From assembly GCA_946811185.2 (NCBI GenBank), contig OX328110.1, positions 10,582,516-10,646,515 of the forward strand: 64,000 bases of DNA. The letters run 5' to 3'. Source of the DNA: Hippopus hippopus. Taxonomy: Eukaryota; Mollusca; Bivalvia; Cardiida; Cardiidae. The notes beneath the pieces were generated by a model, which was not told the origin of the DNA, did not search any database, and saw nothing but the letters and a program-made list of their open reading frames with translations. Positions 45,700-55,940 of this stretch are shown here, piece by piece (position 1 is the stretch's first letter; each line of letters starts with the position of its first letter). The translations under genes were made by a program, and so were the position numbers.

Positions 45700-46747
45700 A
45701 TGCCGGTCGATAAATTCGGAAGAATGAAAGAAGATAAAATAAGCGGTGATGGTGTGTCATTCGCTTACATAAATAATAATTTTTTACGTAAAGATGGAAC
45801 AACCGTAGTTACTGGTTCTATAGATATGGCTGGTAATACATTAACGAGGGTTAGTAATCCGGTAAATCCTCAAGACATTGCTACAAAACATTACGTTGAT
45901 GAAAATTCTGTGGGGTTATTTAAAGAAAATGGTGGATACCAAGCCCTTGGATTTATAAATGTGGGTTTCAATGAAATAAGAAATGTTAAGGATCCTACAG
46001 AACCAAACGAAGCAGCTACTAAAAAATACGTGGAAAGAAGCGGTAAAGCAATAGTAGAGAACCGAGATGGTACCTTTTCCGCTATTGCAAATATAGATAT
46101 GAAAGGATATAGTTTAACTAATCTTTTGGATCCCGCAGATGCCCAAGATGCAGCAACTAAAAGATATGTAGACAGCGCAAATAAAGCTTTCGTTTATGGA
46201 GCTGGTAGGTTATATGGCAGTTGATGACGTTTCTATGGGAGGACGAAGGATTAACAATGTTGGAAACCCTTAGAAAATGATCAAGCTGTAAATAAGTTTT
46301 ACGTAGATACAATCGTTCAGGTGGCTACTGCGGGTGAAAAAGCTTTAACAAAAAAACAAGATGGATCTTTTTCAATGGCTGGGAAATTAGATATGAATGA
46401 TAACCCGATTACTGGGTTACCAAATCCTATATCCTGTGATGCCGCTGCCAATAAAAATTATGTTGATAACGGTGGAGCTATCGTAAAAAATCCGAATGGA
46501 AGTTTCACGGTGGTGGCTGACATAGATCTTCAAGGTTTTTCTATAAAAAACGCTGCAACCCCGGTAGAAGAGAGAGATTTAGCAACAAAATCCTATGTGG
46601 ATAAACAAGTATCCCTTCCTTCTCTCATAGGCCCTAAACCTATTATAACCGTGTGGGCTGAAGAACAAGGGGGAATTGTAGATGGTAATTATGAGTTCTC
46701 ATTTGGTAATGGTAATTCGGGTCGCAGCCATCGTTTAGGAGGTTACT
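45700..46747 (+). pseudogene. Fibre-like repeat protein, 5' part, interrupted by element B
   Basis: Built of repeats of about 40-45 residues ending in a KxYVD motif (QDIATKHYVDE, NEAATKKYVE, QDAATKRYVD, RDLATKSYVD) with IDM.G..LT.. strands. These resemble the shaft repeats of tail-fibre-like proteins seen in phages and Maverick-type elements. Two single-base shifts near 46215 and 46270 break the frame. Element B then enters at 46748, creating a TAG at once. The 3' part continues at 61927 in the same phase. Attachment is the likely role, inferred only from the repeat type. Confidence 0.75.
46742..46747. repeat. Target site duplication of element B, left
   Basis: GTTACT, repeated at 61927-61932. 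A 6-bp duplication is the Maverick/Polinton hallmark. Confidence 0.9.
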
Positions 46748-46756
46748 AGTAGTATA

Positions 46757-46810
46757 GGAGGGTAGAATACGGCTCTGACAGGGCCTGGTCAGAGCCGTAT
46801 TCTACCCTCC
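46757..46810. repeat. Terminal hairpin, left end of B (23-8-23)
   Basis: GGAGGGTAGAATACGGCTC... pairs perfectly with ...GAGCCGTATTCTACCCTCC around the 8-nt loop AGGGCCTG. It starts exactly 9 nt from the tip. Confidence 0.9.
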
Positions 46811-47084
46811 CTGAGAGCCCTACATTGCCTACCCTACAGAAAATTTGTCCCTATTCTGCCACCCTGAAAGAATTTGCATTATATCATTTCTACAAAAAAT
46901 GTCCAAAGAGACTACCCTGAGAGGGTTTTAGCATTCAAAATGGCGGCCGTATGGGTGGCACTCTGGGGATAAAACCACCCAAAGAGACTACCCTGAGTGG
47001 AATTTTTCTGCAAAAAAGGGAAAGTTATGGGAAAGTAAAGGGTAAGTAACGATCAAAAATGATTTTCTATTGTCAAGCTTCTTT

Positions 47085-47575
47085 TCTCTCTAAAAGCCTG
47101 ATCACTGAGTTGGACTTAGACTTTTTTCTGCATCTATGAATGATTTCTCTTTTCTAAAAGGAATTTGTCCCTATATCATTGAGTTGGACTTAGTTTTTTT
47201 ACCCATATGCTATTAGGATTGCTTTATTGTTTACTTCTATCCACTACTTGACCTTTAAGTGGTTTCTCTCTAAAAGCCTGACCATTGAGTTGGACTTAGA
47301 CTTTTTTCTGCATCTCTATGAATGATTTCTCTTTTCTAAAAGGAATTTAATCCCTATATCACTGAGTTGGACTTAGCTTTTTTCATTCTATGAATGAATT
47401 CTCTTTTCTAAATGCCTAACCATTGAGTTGAACTTAGACTTTTTTTACCCTATGAATGATTTTCTTTCTAAAAGCCTGATCACTGAGTTGGACTTAGTCT
47501 TTTTCTGCAATTATGAATGAGTTCTCTAAAAGACTGAGCACTGGGTTGGACTTAGTCTTTTTCTGAGTTTTTTTT
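47085..47575 (-). repeat. ~50-60-bp subterminal tandem repeats (B left)
   Basis: Same CTAAGTCCAACTCAGTGATC family as 8730-9900 in A and 61100-61600 in the right arm. Further units lie at 49140-49250. A poly-T run at 47569-47587 differs in length from the right arm. Confidence 0.8.
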
Positions 47576-47629
47576 TTTTTTTTTTTTGCTCTTTGCAGTA
47601 TAACTCTCTGGAGTGTAACTCTTTTGGAG

Positions 47630-48250
47630 TGCAACTCTTCTAAAAGAAAGAAGTTTGACAATTTGAAGAAATGACAATTTTGAAGAAAGATAGAACTTTC
47701 GTGGTAATGGTTAGTCCTGAAAAGGACTGTTGGGTTAGCTCTGAAAAGAGCTGTGACAATTTGAAGAAATGACAACTTGAAGATAGAACTTTCGTCTGAC
47801 AGCTTGAAAATAGATCTTTCGTCTGACATCTTGAAGATAGAACTTTCGTGGTAGATGGTTAGTCCTGAAAAGGACCGTTGGGTTAGCTCTGAAAAGAGCT
47901 GTGACAATTTGAAGAAATGACAACTTGAAGATAGAACTTTCGTCTGATAGCTTGAAGGTAGAACTTTCGTCTGACATCTTGAAGATAGAACTTTCGTGGT
48001 AGATGGTTAGTCCTGAAAAGGACTGTTGGGTTAGATCTGAAAAGAGCTGTGACAATTTGAAGAAATGACAACTTGAAGATAGAACTTTCGTCTGATAGCT
48101 TGAAGGTAGAACTTTCGTCTGACAATTTGAAGAAATGACAATTTGAAGAAAAGATAGAACTTACGTCTGACAATTTGAAGAAAGGTAGAATTTTCGTGGT
48201 AGATGGTTAGCCCTGAAAAGGGCTGTTGGGGTGGTCCTAAAAAAGGACCT
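47630..48250 (-). repeat. Stem-loop-bearing ~148-bp repeat array (B left)
   Basis: Minus-strand array with histone-type hairpins at 47713-47728, 47737-47752, 47861-47876, 47885-47900, 48009-48024, 48033-48048 and 48209-48224, plus GGTCCT-AGGACC at 48233-48249. The pair nearest the 77-aa gene end serves that gene; the rest are tandem copies. Confidence 0.75.
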
Positions 48251-48268
48251 GGTTTGGAGGTTGTGTTT

Positions 48269-48502
48269 TTAAGCACAACCTCCAACCTTCCTGCACGCCG
48301 AACAGCTACTTGCAGCCCTCCTCTTTAGTCTTTTCAGTTGCTGCTCGTCCAAGCCGAAGTCCAACGAGAACGATGGCTCATCGTCATCGTTCCAATCTTC
48401 AGTAGCTGGTACTGTGAACTGTTTTTTCTCCTTCTTCTTTTTTTCTCTCGATGCCAGCTGGGCGAGTTCCGAAAAAGTCATATCCCTCAATGCGCACTCC
48501 AT
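48269..48502 (-). CDS. 77-aa acidic small protein (B left)
   Basis: Same family as 7851-8084 and almost identical to 60177-60410 on the other arm (one C-terminal difference, SCSACRK versus SCPACRK). It has an EDWNDDDEPSFSLDFGLDEQ acidic patch and KRLKRRAA. Promoter and stem-loop context are conserved. Confidence 0.75.
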   Translation of the reverse strand: MECALRDMTFSELAQLASREKKKKEKKQFTVPATEDWNDDDEPSFSLDFGLDEQQLKRLKRRAASSCSACRKVGGCA

Positions 48503-48519
48503 TTCTTAACGACTTGAAG

Positions 48520-48668
48520 AGAATGAATGATGTGCGGGAAAATAACTCTGGGTTTTATAGCTTTTCAGACGGATTGAACTAGTTGACCCATGACGTCATT
48601 TTCTCCTATATTTTTCCCGCGTCGGCGTTTCATGCTGTTTTGGTTCCAAATTAATGTTGTCCAATCAG
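48520..48668 (-). promoter_or_regulatory. Class I promoter of the 77-aa gene (B left)
   Basis: TTTATAG (TATA on minus) near 48553, TGACGTCA at 48591-48598, TTTTTCCCGCG at 48611-48621 and CCAATCAG at 48661-48668. Confidence 0.65.
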
Positions 48669-48839
48669 AATCAGCGTTGTTTTTTTAATACTAAGTGTTT
48701 TATTGTTGACCAACCCATGGCTTTGTTACATTTTCTTGTTCGGGTTTAGAAAAAACTAAAGTTTAACTAACCTATGACTTTTTTTTTGATTATGAGTCTT
48801 CTGACAAAATGAAAAGAAAGATGTTTATTTAAGATAGCT

Positions 48840-48855
48840 AGCCCTGAAAAGGGTT
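48840..48855 (-). terminator. Histone-type stem-loop after the 46-aa gene (B left)
   Basis: Minus strand AACCCTTTTCAGGGCT, with one stem mismatch, 29 nt beyond the stop codon at 48884. Confidence 0.5.
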
Positions 48856-48883
48856 GCTTTTTTTTTGTACAGAATGCACTTTT

Positions 48884-49024
48884 TTATCCTCCTCTCTTTC
48901 TTTTGATTGATTCCATTTTATCTAGCATTTGCATTAGATGGTCAATTTCATGCCTGATATATCTGAAACGTTCTCTTTCTTCTAACCAGAAGAGCAATAA
49001 GAGAAAAAATGTTAATCCAAACAT
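48884..49024 (-). CDS. 46-aa single-pass membrane-type peptide (B left)
   Basis: Starts MFGLTFFLLLLFWLEERERF: a hydrophobic segment of about 13 residues, then a charged tail ending KRKRGG. It has a TATA-like ACATATAAAAC about 80 nt upstream and a stem-loop just downstream. An identical frame lies in the right arm at 59654-59794. It is short, so coding status rests on this context. Confidence 0.55.
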   Translation of the reverse strand: MFGLTFFLLLLFWLEERERFRYIRHEIDHLMQMLDKMESIKRKRGG

Positions 49025-49361
49025 TGTGGGATACTGACTCAGGTTTTACGAAAAGTTAATGGTGAATGAGAAAAATAATCAAGAGTTTAGTGTTTTATAT
49101 GTGTAATGGATCACTTTTTAGGCTTTTTTTTTTTTTTTTTTATTTTATTCCTATATCACTGAGTTGAACTTAGTCTTTTTTCTGCAATTATGGATGATTT
49201 TTTCTTTTCTAAAAGACTGAGCACTGAGTCGGGATTAGTCTTTTTCTGAGTTTTTTTACTCTCTGGAGTGTGGACCTTTGGAGTGTAACTCTTTGGGGTG
49301 TAACTCTTCTAAAAGAAAGAAGTTTGACAATTTGAAGAAAGAACTTTCGTGGTAGATGGTT

Positions 49362-49377
49362 AGCCCTGAAAAGGGCT
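49362..49377 (-). terminator. Histone-type stem-loop after the 104-aa gene (B left)
   Basis: Minus strand AGCCCTTTTCAGGGCT 30 nt after the stop at 49408, followed by AACCATCTACCACGAAAG. Confidence 0.65.
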
Positions 49378-49407
49378 GTTTTGAGAAGAGCTGATTTTTG
49401 AAAATGT

Positions 49408-49722
49408 TTATTCAGTATCAGCATCAGTCGATTCGCTGTCTGACTCAGCCCTTTCAGCGGCGATTTGCTCGCGGAAAAGACGGTCTACCTCCTCTGTTTT
49501 TGAAATAACATACTGAAAATACATTTCAAGCATGCCCTCAATAATGAGTTCCTTCATCCGAAGGTTATAACAGAACATCCTGTTATTAGCAAGCTGAGCC
49601 CTCTCGTATCGTCTTCTCACTCCAACCAAGCGCTGTTTAAGTAAAACGATTTGTCTCCTTGCTCTTGTTAACTTTCGCTCGGCATCCATCCAAGTGACGA
49701 GGAGTGATGGTCTTGAAGCCAT
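49408..49722 (-). CDS. 104-aa coiled-coil protein (B left)
   Basis: Begins MASRPSLLVTWMDAERKLTR. The central region is rich in K, R, E and L with heptad-like spacing (LKQRLVGVRRRYERAQ), followed by an acidic tail (AERAESDSESTDADTE). It is probably helical. The right arm keeps only its C-terminal half in a chimera (59135-59275). A class I promoter precedes it. The function is unknown. Confidence 0.65.
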   Translation of the reverse strand: MASRPSLLVTWMDAERKLTRARRQIVLLKQRLVGVRRRYERAQLANNRMFCYNLRMKELIIEGMLEMYFQYVISKTEEVDRLFREQIAAERAESDSESTDADTE

Positions 49723-49754
49723 TGTGAAAAATGAAATGTATGAAAATAAAACGC

Positions 49755-49875
49755 AGAGATTTTATAGTTTTTCAGACGGATTGAACTAGTTGACCCATGA
49801 CGTCATTTTCTCCTATGTTTTTCCCGCGTCGGCGCTTCATGCTGTTTTGGCTCCAAATTATTGTTATCCAATCAG
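49755..49875 (-). promoter_or_regulatory. Class I promoter of the 104-aa gene (B left)
   Basis: TTTATAG near 49761, TGACGTCA at 49798-49805, TTTTTCCCGCG at 49818-49828 and CCAATCAG at 49868-49875. Confidence 0.65.
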
Positions 49876-50062
49876 AATTATCGTTTTTTTTTTTTTTTTT
49901 TATACTAAATGTTTTATTGTTGACCAATCTATAGTTTTGTTGCATTTTTTCTTGTTCGGGATAGAAAAAACTAGAGTTTGACTATTTTATGACTTTTTTG
50001 ATTGTAAATCTTTTGAGTTTTGACAATTTTAAAAAAAGATAGAACTTTCGTGGTAGATGGGT

Positions 50063-50078
50063 AGCCCTGAAAAGGGCT
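50063..50078 (-). terminator. Histone-type stem-loop after the 100-aa gene (B left)
   Basis: Minus strand AGCCCTTTTCAGGGCT followed by ACCCATCTACCACGAAAG, 54 nt after the stop at 50133. Confidence 0.65.
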
Positions 50079-50132
50079 GTTTTGTTTTGGAGGCTGTGTT
50101 TTTTTTTCGTCTCACGTTGTTTTTCTCCACTT

Positions 50133-50438
50133 CTAATGACAGCACCCGTAATTCGCTTGACAAATGGGGCATGCTTCAACTCTTTTTCTGATCACCATTG
50201 CTCCATTATCGAAAGTAATCTTTCTCCCAAATTCGATATCAACCAAAATGACATCCGGTATTGTCTTTAAAAATAGTTGAACTAATCTTTCGCCGAGATC
50301 TTTGTATGGCTGTGTTATACGTTGTAGTTGATTTTGTTCCTCCTCTCCTACGAGATGAGTGGATAGTTGCAATAACTGTTGACCGGCATTTAGATATTCT
50401 TGGAGAGCCTCACGTAGTTGATGATTTACCTCCTCCAT
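50133..50438 (-). CDS. ~101-aa small protein with C-terminal CxxC/CCH (B left)
   Basis: The start MEEVNHQLREALQEYLNAG (50438) is preferred over an in-frame ATG nine codons upstream, because the homologous leader elsewhere ends at this codon. The N-terminal half is helical and Q/L-rich. The C-terminus CPICQANYGCCH suggests metal binding. This is the only intact copy: 7201-7431 is broken and 58996-59157 is truncated. Confidence 0.65.
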   Translation of the reverse strand: MEEVNHQLREALQEYLNAGQQLLQLSTHLVGEEEQNQLQRITQPYKDLGERLVQLFLKTIPDVILVDIEFGRKITFDNGAMVIRKRVEACPICQANYGCCH

Positions 50439-51053
50439 ATTGATATTGTTTCCGAATATTGACACTGCTTTCGAAGTGATCGTTAGCTGAGAGCCAAAGA
50501 AATGGTGATTGTATGAAAATAACGCTGGGCTTTATACGTTTACAGAGGATTGAAATTTTTAAAGAGCTCGGACCTGGCAGAAAGCACATACATTTTTTTC
50601 CATGCTACGTTTCATGCTAATATAGCAAAAAAGTTATGAGACGCTGTATGGAAAAAATGTAGACAGAACAAGTCTTTGGGGAAAAAACAGAATGAAGAGC
50701 TCTATTGTTTTTTGAACTTTTATTTATTGAACTTTTATTTATTGAACAGAACTAAACAATGAAACATTTTTTTTGCAAAGCATCATAAAAAATTTCTTGA
50801 CAGTGAAAAAAATTCACAAGGAAACATTTTTTACAATACAGCATAAAAAACAATTTCTTAACAATGAAAAAAAATCACACTGAAACATTTTTACAATACA
50901 GCATAAAAACAATTTCTTGACAATGAAAAAAATCACACTGAAATATTTTTTTCGCAATGAATTATTTACAATGAAAAAAATCATAATGAATTATTTTTTC
51001 GCAATGAATTATTTACAATGAATTATTCGCAAAACAGTATATAACAAATTTTT

Positions 51054-51707
51054 TTACAATGCAAATTCGCAAATACCACGAGTTTCACATTTGTTTTCAT
51101 ATTCCGTAATGTCTTTATGCAATTGGTCATACCCAAAAAACATTGTATACTCACCGTCCATATCGTCGAAATCTCGTAGTCCTATGAATGGAGCAACATG
51201 TCTAAAAGCGTCTTTTGTTGAAAGAGCTGAATTCACTACTTCTTCTGTAACATCTCTATCAAATAGAATATACCCTGACATAGTTTCCATTGTTTCTCCG
51301 TAGGAATGAACAGATCCTTTTTTGTACCGTAAGTAAAAGTCAAATAGAACTGATTTCATTTTCAGAACGTTAAGAAAACTTTCTTCTGTTCTTCCTATGA
51401 TAAAAAATGTCCATCGACTTGTGGATCGAAACAGTTTACTAATAACATTGTCTTTCAAGCAGCTATCTGCTAAATGAGTCTTGAGATCGAGATCAAAACC
51501 CGAATCGTCCACCATCATCGCAATAAAGTTGATTATGCCATACACTTTGTAGGACTTTTCTCCTTTTGCAACCCATTTAAACATTTTTTTGATCCAAATT
51601 TTCACACAGAAAAATTTAATGTTAAGCTGTGTTCGTTCATCAAGCGTATGCTGTCGAACAAATTCTCCATAAATTTTTTCACGTAGTTCTATTGGTAACG
51701 GTAACAT
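51054..51707 (-). CDS. 217-aa protein of unknown function (B)
   Basis: Starts MLPLPIELREKIYGEFVRQH, a helical beginning that loosely recalls F-box-like openings (LP.EL...I). The rest has mixed helices (FFCVKIWIKKMFKWVAKGEK, AFRHVAPFIGLRDFDDMDG) and no motif I can name. It lies 76 nt downstream of PolB on the same strand without an obvious TATA box, so it may share the PolB transcript. Its last 17 codons lie in the inverted arm and match non-coding sequence after the 220-aa gene, so the arm boundary cuts through its end. Confidence 0.6.
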   Translation of the reverse strand: MLPLPIELREKIYGEFVRQHTLDERTQLNIKFFCVKIWIKKMFKWVAKGEKSYKVYGIINFIAMMVDDSGFDLDLKTHLADSCLKDNVISKLFRSTSRWTFFIIGRTEESFLNVLKMKSVLFDFYLRYKKGSVHSYGETMETMSGYILFDRDVTEEVVNSALSTKDAFRHVAPFIGLRDFDDMDGEYTMFFGYDQLHKDITEYENKCETRGICEFAL

Positions 51708-51783
51708 GATTGTTTTTTGACCAACGGCTAATATTTTTCCTGACTTACTTTGACTGATTGGTACACAACAATGTGATATAAAA

Positions 51784-54700
51784 TTATTTTCTCAAATTTT
51801 TATAACCATAGGGTACAGTATCAGTACCATTTACAATAACTCTCTTGGTGTATACAGAGCGAAACGTTTTTGTTTGTGGTTCACTGGTAACCGTTCTATC
51901 TCTGTGTCTTTTAATTCTACAATCATACTGAATTTTGATTTCTATTGTGCGATCCAAAGCACATTTCGAATATGTATCGAAATTTACCACCTGTTTTGTA
52001 TTGTAATCCAGAGTAATCCCCTTTACTTTACATTTGCTTATCTCTTCTCCATCTTTTGTTTTCATTTTGTAAGCATAATTCTTAGGCCCAAGTCCTCTGA
52101 ATTGAGTAATTTTACAAGCAGGCTCTTCATCAGTCCATTTTCCTAGTCGGCTGTTAATAATAGGAGGATTCCATAATTCAGGGTCGTGAATGTACATACA
52201 ACTATCTGTATCGAAATACAGAACTCTATCTTTTAACTTTTCAAGAACGCTGTACAATTCCAACCTTGCATAAGCTGTTACATAAGACCCTACTACCACA
52301 TTGGCTGTAGCATGGGTGTCAATATGTTCCAACTTTGATTCATAGTTAACCAAGATGAATGAACAGTCCTCGTCAAAGATTTCTACATGCTTTACAATGA
52401 AATTGGGATTGGTGACTAATTCAAAATATTTAGACGGATCACTGATGTATTCCGTCTGGGACATTTTTTCACGCTGAGCTAATTTTCCCCAAAGACAGTT
52501 CAACATAATCTTAGCAAATGATCTTCTCCCAGGATTTTTTTGAATACAACTTGGATCAAGACGAACACCTTCCGCCTTCTCATATTCACAAACGAACTGA
52601 TCTTTTTCTGAGTCTGATTGACACCAATCTGGATAACCACTGGCTTCTTGCTTAATTTTCAAGAAATTGTCCACATAATGTTTAAAGAACTGATCTGATA
52701 CAGAATTGAAATGCCAAATTTCATACACTTGCAATAATCGATAACCACAGTCAAGAGCCTTGAATAATTCAAAAGTAACCCAAGTTCCAACCAAAGCCCT
52801 CTCTTCTTTACCATGCCTACAAATGTTTGAGCTTTCTTCTGCACATTTCATACAGAGTGTAAACATCATTTTGTTGTTACAGTGAACTGGGAGAACGGGG
52901 TGAAACAAATCAGTTGGAGGTAAAACTTTACACTTGATTAATCCCTCATATTGTCGAATATTGTTCATATCAATATTCTCAGCAGACAAAATTTTTGGCT
53001 GACCTACAGGGTAGGATTTGGTTTACAAACATAAGGGTATAGAGAACAGATATCGATGTACTTGATTTCCTTTTTGTTTTTTTTTTTTTTTTTCATCAAC
53101 ATCATATCCAATTTTTATTGCATTACATCTTCCCCCGGACAAACCATCCGTCGGATCGATAGGGTCCCAATGTGGATATAACTTTTCAATGAGTTTTTTG
53201 TACTCTTTATCCTTCATCTTAGCATCAAATTCGTGTTCCCAAATGTACACTACATCATATCCCATTTCTTCGATATCTGCTATACGTTCAAAGGTACGTT
53301 CGTACAATTCAGACATGGGTTTTCCATTAATAGGATTGATCTGTTTTCGATCTGTATAGCATACAGGACAACCATGATACAAATCCCCAAGAAATTCATA
53401 AACAGTGTTTGATTGACGGTGAAAACCATCTACACTATATTTCCCGATTTGAGCTTCACCACCATTTTTTGCATGCTGAATATTAATACCTTTTTCCTGA
53501 GCTACGCTTTGAACCCATCGTATCGCTTTCATAGAAAAGCGACGTCTGGATGAGTCTTTACTTGAAATGATAGTTATTTGATTTTCTGGTAAATATTTGC
53601 TTCGCCACACCTTGTTACAGGCATCTGCGATGGTAATCGCCTCTAAAAATGGACAAATACCACCCTGTTCGATAAACAGCTTTCTGAATTCAGCACACCC
53701 TCGTCTGAGGATATCAACATCTGACCTACAGTACAATTCCATCTCCTTCTGAAAATTGAATTCTTCAACATTTCGAACTTTGTCATTATACCAAACTATG
53801 AATTTTGACCTAGCCTCTTCAGACATTGAGTCGGGTTTGTAATAAGACATATCCAAGTAGGGCCCAATGTAACTCCAAAATTCATCTGTATTTGCCGAGT
53901 GAGGAAAGTAACCTTTTTTCATTTCTTGAAGACCAAAGGTGGGTGGAAATTTTGCCAAACCAAAACTCATGAAATTGAAAGAATCGATCAGACGTACACC
54001 ATTCAGTTCTAACTTCATAATATTGTTTCCATTCATGATCAATTTTTGAAGTTTTAACCCAACTTTGACAATATAGTCAAGAATGAACTGACCATCATAG
54101 CCTTTGAAATTATGGGCAATAGCCGTAACTCCTTTATGATGTTTTGAAAAGAGCCAGTTGCAAAATTGACTCAAAGTTTCTTCACCTTGAAAAATAACTT
54201 CCCTACCCTCTTCAAATTCACTGCATGTAGAACAATGAAAATCAAGTGATTTATCGATACATTCATCACACGCTCTGTGTGCGATACAATAATTCGGGAT
54301 GTGTACCCCTGTGTCTTGTTTGCATTCAAAATCAAAGAAAATAAACTGTGGTTTTTTGACTACAGAAGAACTCGTCTCGTCATCGCTGTCATGGTTCAAC
54401 TTACTTTGGTAAGGTTGAATATAGCATCGATGAGAAAAGTTAACAATTCTCTTACAGATATGACATCTTTTCTTTCCATTGCAAACATGATTTTTCTTTC
54501 TGACATGATATTGTGCACCGCATTTCGAACAGAGTTTTACTAATTCACAAATGGATTTCTTTTCTTTACCTTGAACAATTCTGTGATTTTCAAAGCATTC
54601 AGCACAAAAAAATCGTCTATTGCAATAACTGCAAACATATTCTTTTGATTTTGATGGACATTTTCCTTTGCGGTAACAACCTTTGCAGATATTTGAACAA

Positions 54701-55782
54701 GCATGATTTTCCCGGTTAGAGTAACCCACATCACAGAATTCACAATAATATCCACAACTAAGAAAACCTTTGATAGATTTGATGTAGTCATAATGGTTTT
54801 GATGAAAGTACAAATGTATGATCTTACTATTGGTTTTCACTTCTGGATGTTTAAATATTTTTTCCACTTTTGAATGCTGTTGATGAACTTTAATGACATA
54901 GCCTTTTTCATACAAGAATGTTTGAATTTTTTTGTATTCATCAATTCCTACAGGCTGTGTTGGCGAAACTCCAGCTTCATTTAACAATTTCTCAGCTTCA
55001 GTCTTTTGAAGAGGGCGTTTTGAACGACAAATACGATCCCATTTTCTATTCCATGCTTCGGTGTTTTCACGTTCACGGTAGCAAATTCCCACAACAACGG
55101 CTCTTGCGAAACATAGTTGGTCATGACTGTAAATTTGAATAATAGATTTTTTCTTCCGGACAAAAAACTTTGAATCTAATTCTGATGATCTATATTTTTG
55201 TTTTCCGCTACCTCTTGGTGGTATTGTATGTGTAATGTCAAATGTCATGAGTCCATCGTTCAAGACGAAATCTGTATTCGATTGTAAAACTCGTTCAATT
55301 TCATTCAGCATAGTTTCACCTTGTAACTGGTCTGCAGCTAAAAAAGGAATATGGATTCCCATTTCCAACGAAGGATGATTGATGGTAATTCTAATCATGT
55401 CCGTCGGGTTAGCATTTAACTTTCGAATGATTTCATGGGTAACATCGTCAAATAATCCAAGTAGTCTCTGAGATGTTAATTCTTCAAATTTCTTAAAACT
55501 CAGCATCAGCACATGTGATTCTGTTTTAAATTTTCTTGACTTCTTATTACCCCTTTCTGTTAAATCATATAGACTTTTCATGTCTAAGTTAGAGTTGATA
55601 CTTTCATCGTCGCTGTCATTTTCTTCTTTCAACGGTCTAGTTTTTTTCTTTTTTATTGGTGGAAATATCTCATCGTCACTTTCTTCTTTCAACGGTCTAG
55701 TTTTTTTCTTTTTTGTTGTTGGAAATACCTCATCGTCACTTTCGCTGTCTGAATAGGTTATTATTCTTTTTCTTTTACCCAT
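51784..55782 (-). pseudogene. DNA polymerase B, element B copy, frameshifted
   Basis: Same family as 44-4034. The N-terminal portion is open from 55782 (MGKRKR; nuclear-type basic/acidic repeats, zinc cluster, Exo I-III). The C-terminal portion (51784-52989) carries polymerase motifs B (KIMLNCLWGKLAQR) and C (YFDTDSC). Between about 53010 and 53095 the frame is lost: one base is missing near 53022, and a T run at 53078-53092 is longer than in copy A. This falls at motif A (SLYP). Neither lesion of copy A is present here. Confidence 0.9.
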
Positions 55783-55940
55783 CGTTTTAGCTCTGAGTGA
55801 AAAGACAATAATGCAGAAGTGAGAAAAAACTAACAATTTATATAGCCTCTCCGTTGTAACAGTGTATAAATAGAGACGATAGTTGTGAAAATCTAATCAT
55901 TCTCCTACTCAATCTCAGACAGTACAGCTGATAAAAGAAT
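55783..55940. promoter_or_regulatory. Divergent promoter of PolB and CCHC gene (B)
   Basis: Back-to-back TATA boxes: TATATAAAT on minus near 55840 and TATAAATAG on plus near 55866, as in element A. Confidence 0.7.

Larger units (their letters stand above)
46748..51107. repeat. Element B inverted arm, left
   Basis: Reverse complement of 58331-61926 with very few differences, except that the left arm holds extra sequence (about 49540-50280) missing from the right. It carries the 77-aa, 46-aa, 104-aa and 100-aa genes and stem-loop arrays. Near 46935 AAAATGGCGGC matches a YY1-type site. Confidence 0.88.

Noticed and set aside
51054..51707. Naming the 217-aa protein an F-box or capsid protein
   Set aside because: Only the first few residues loosely resemble an F-box start, and no capsid motif is visible. 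A structure prediction would be needed.
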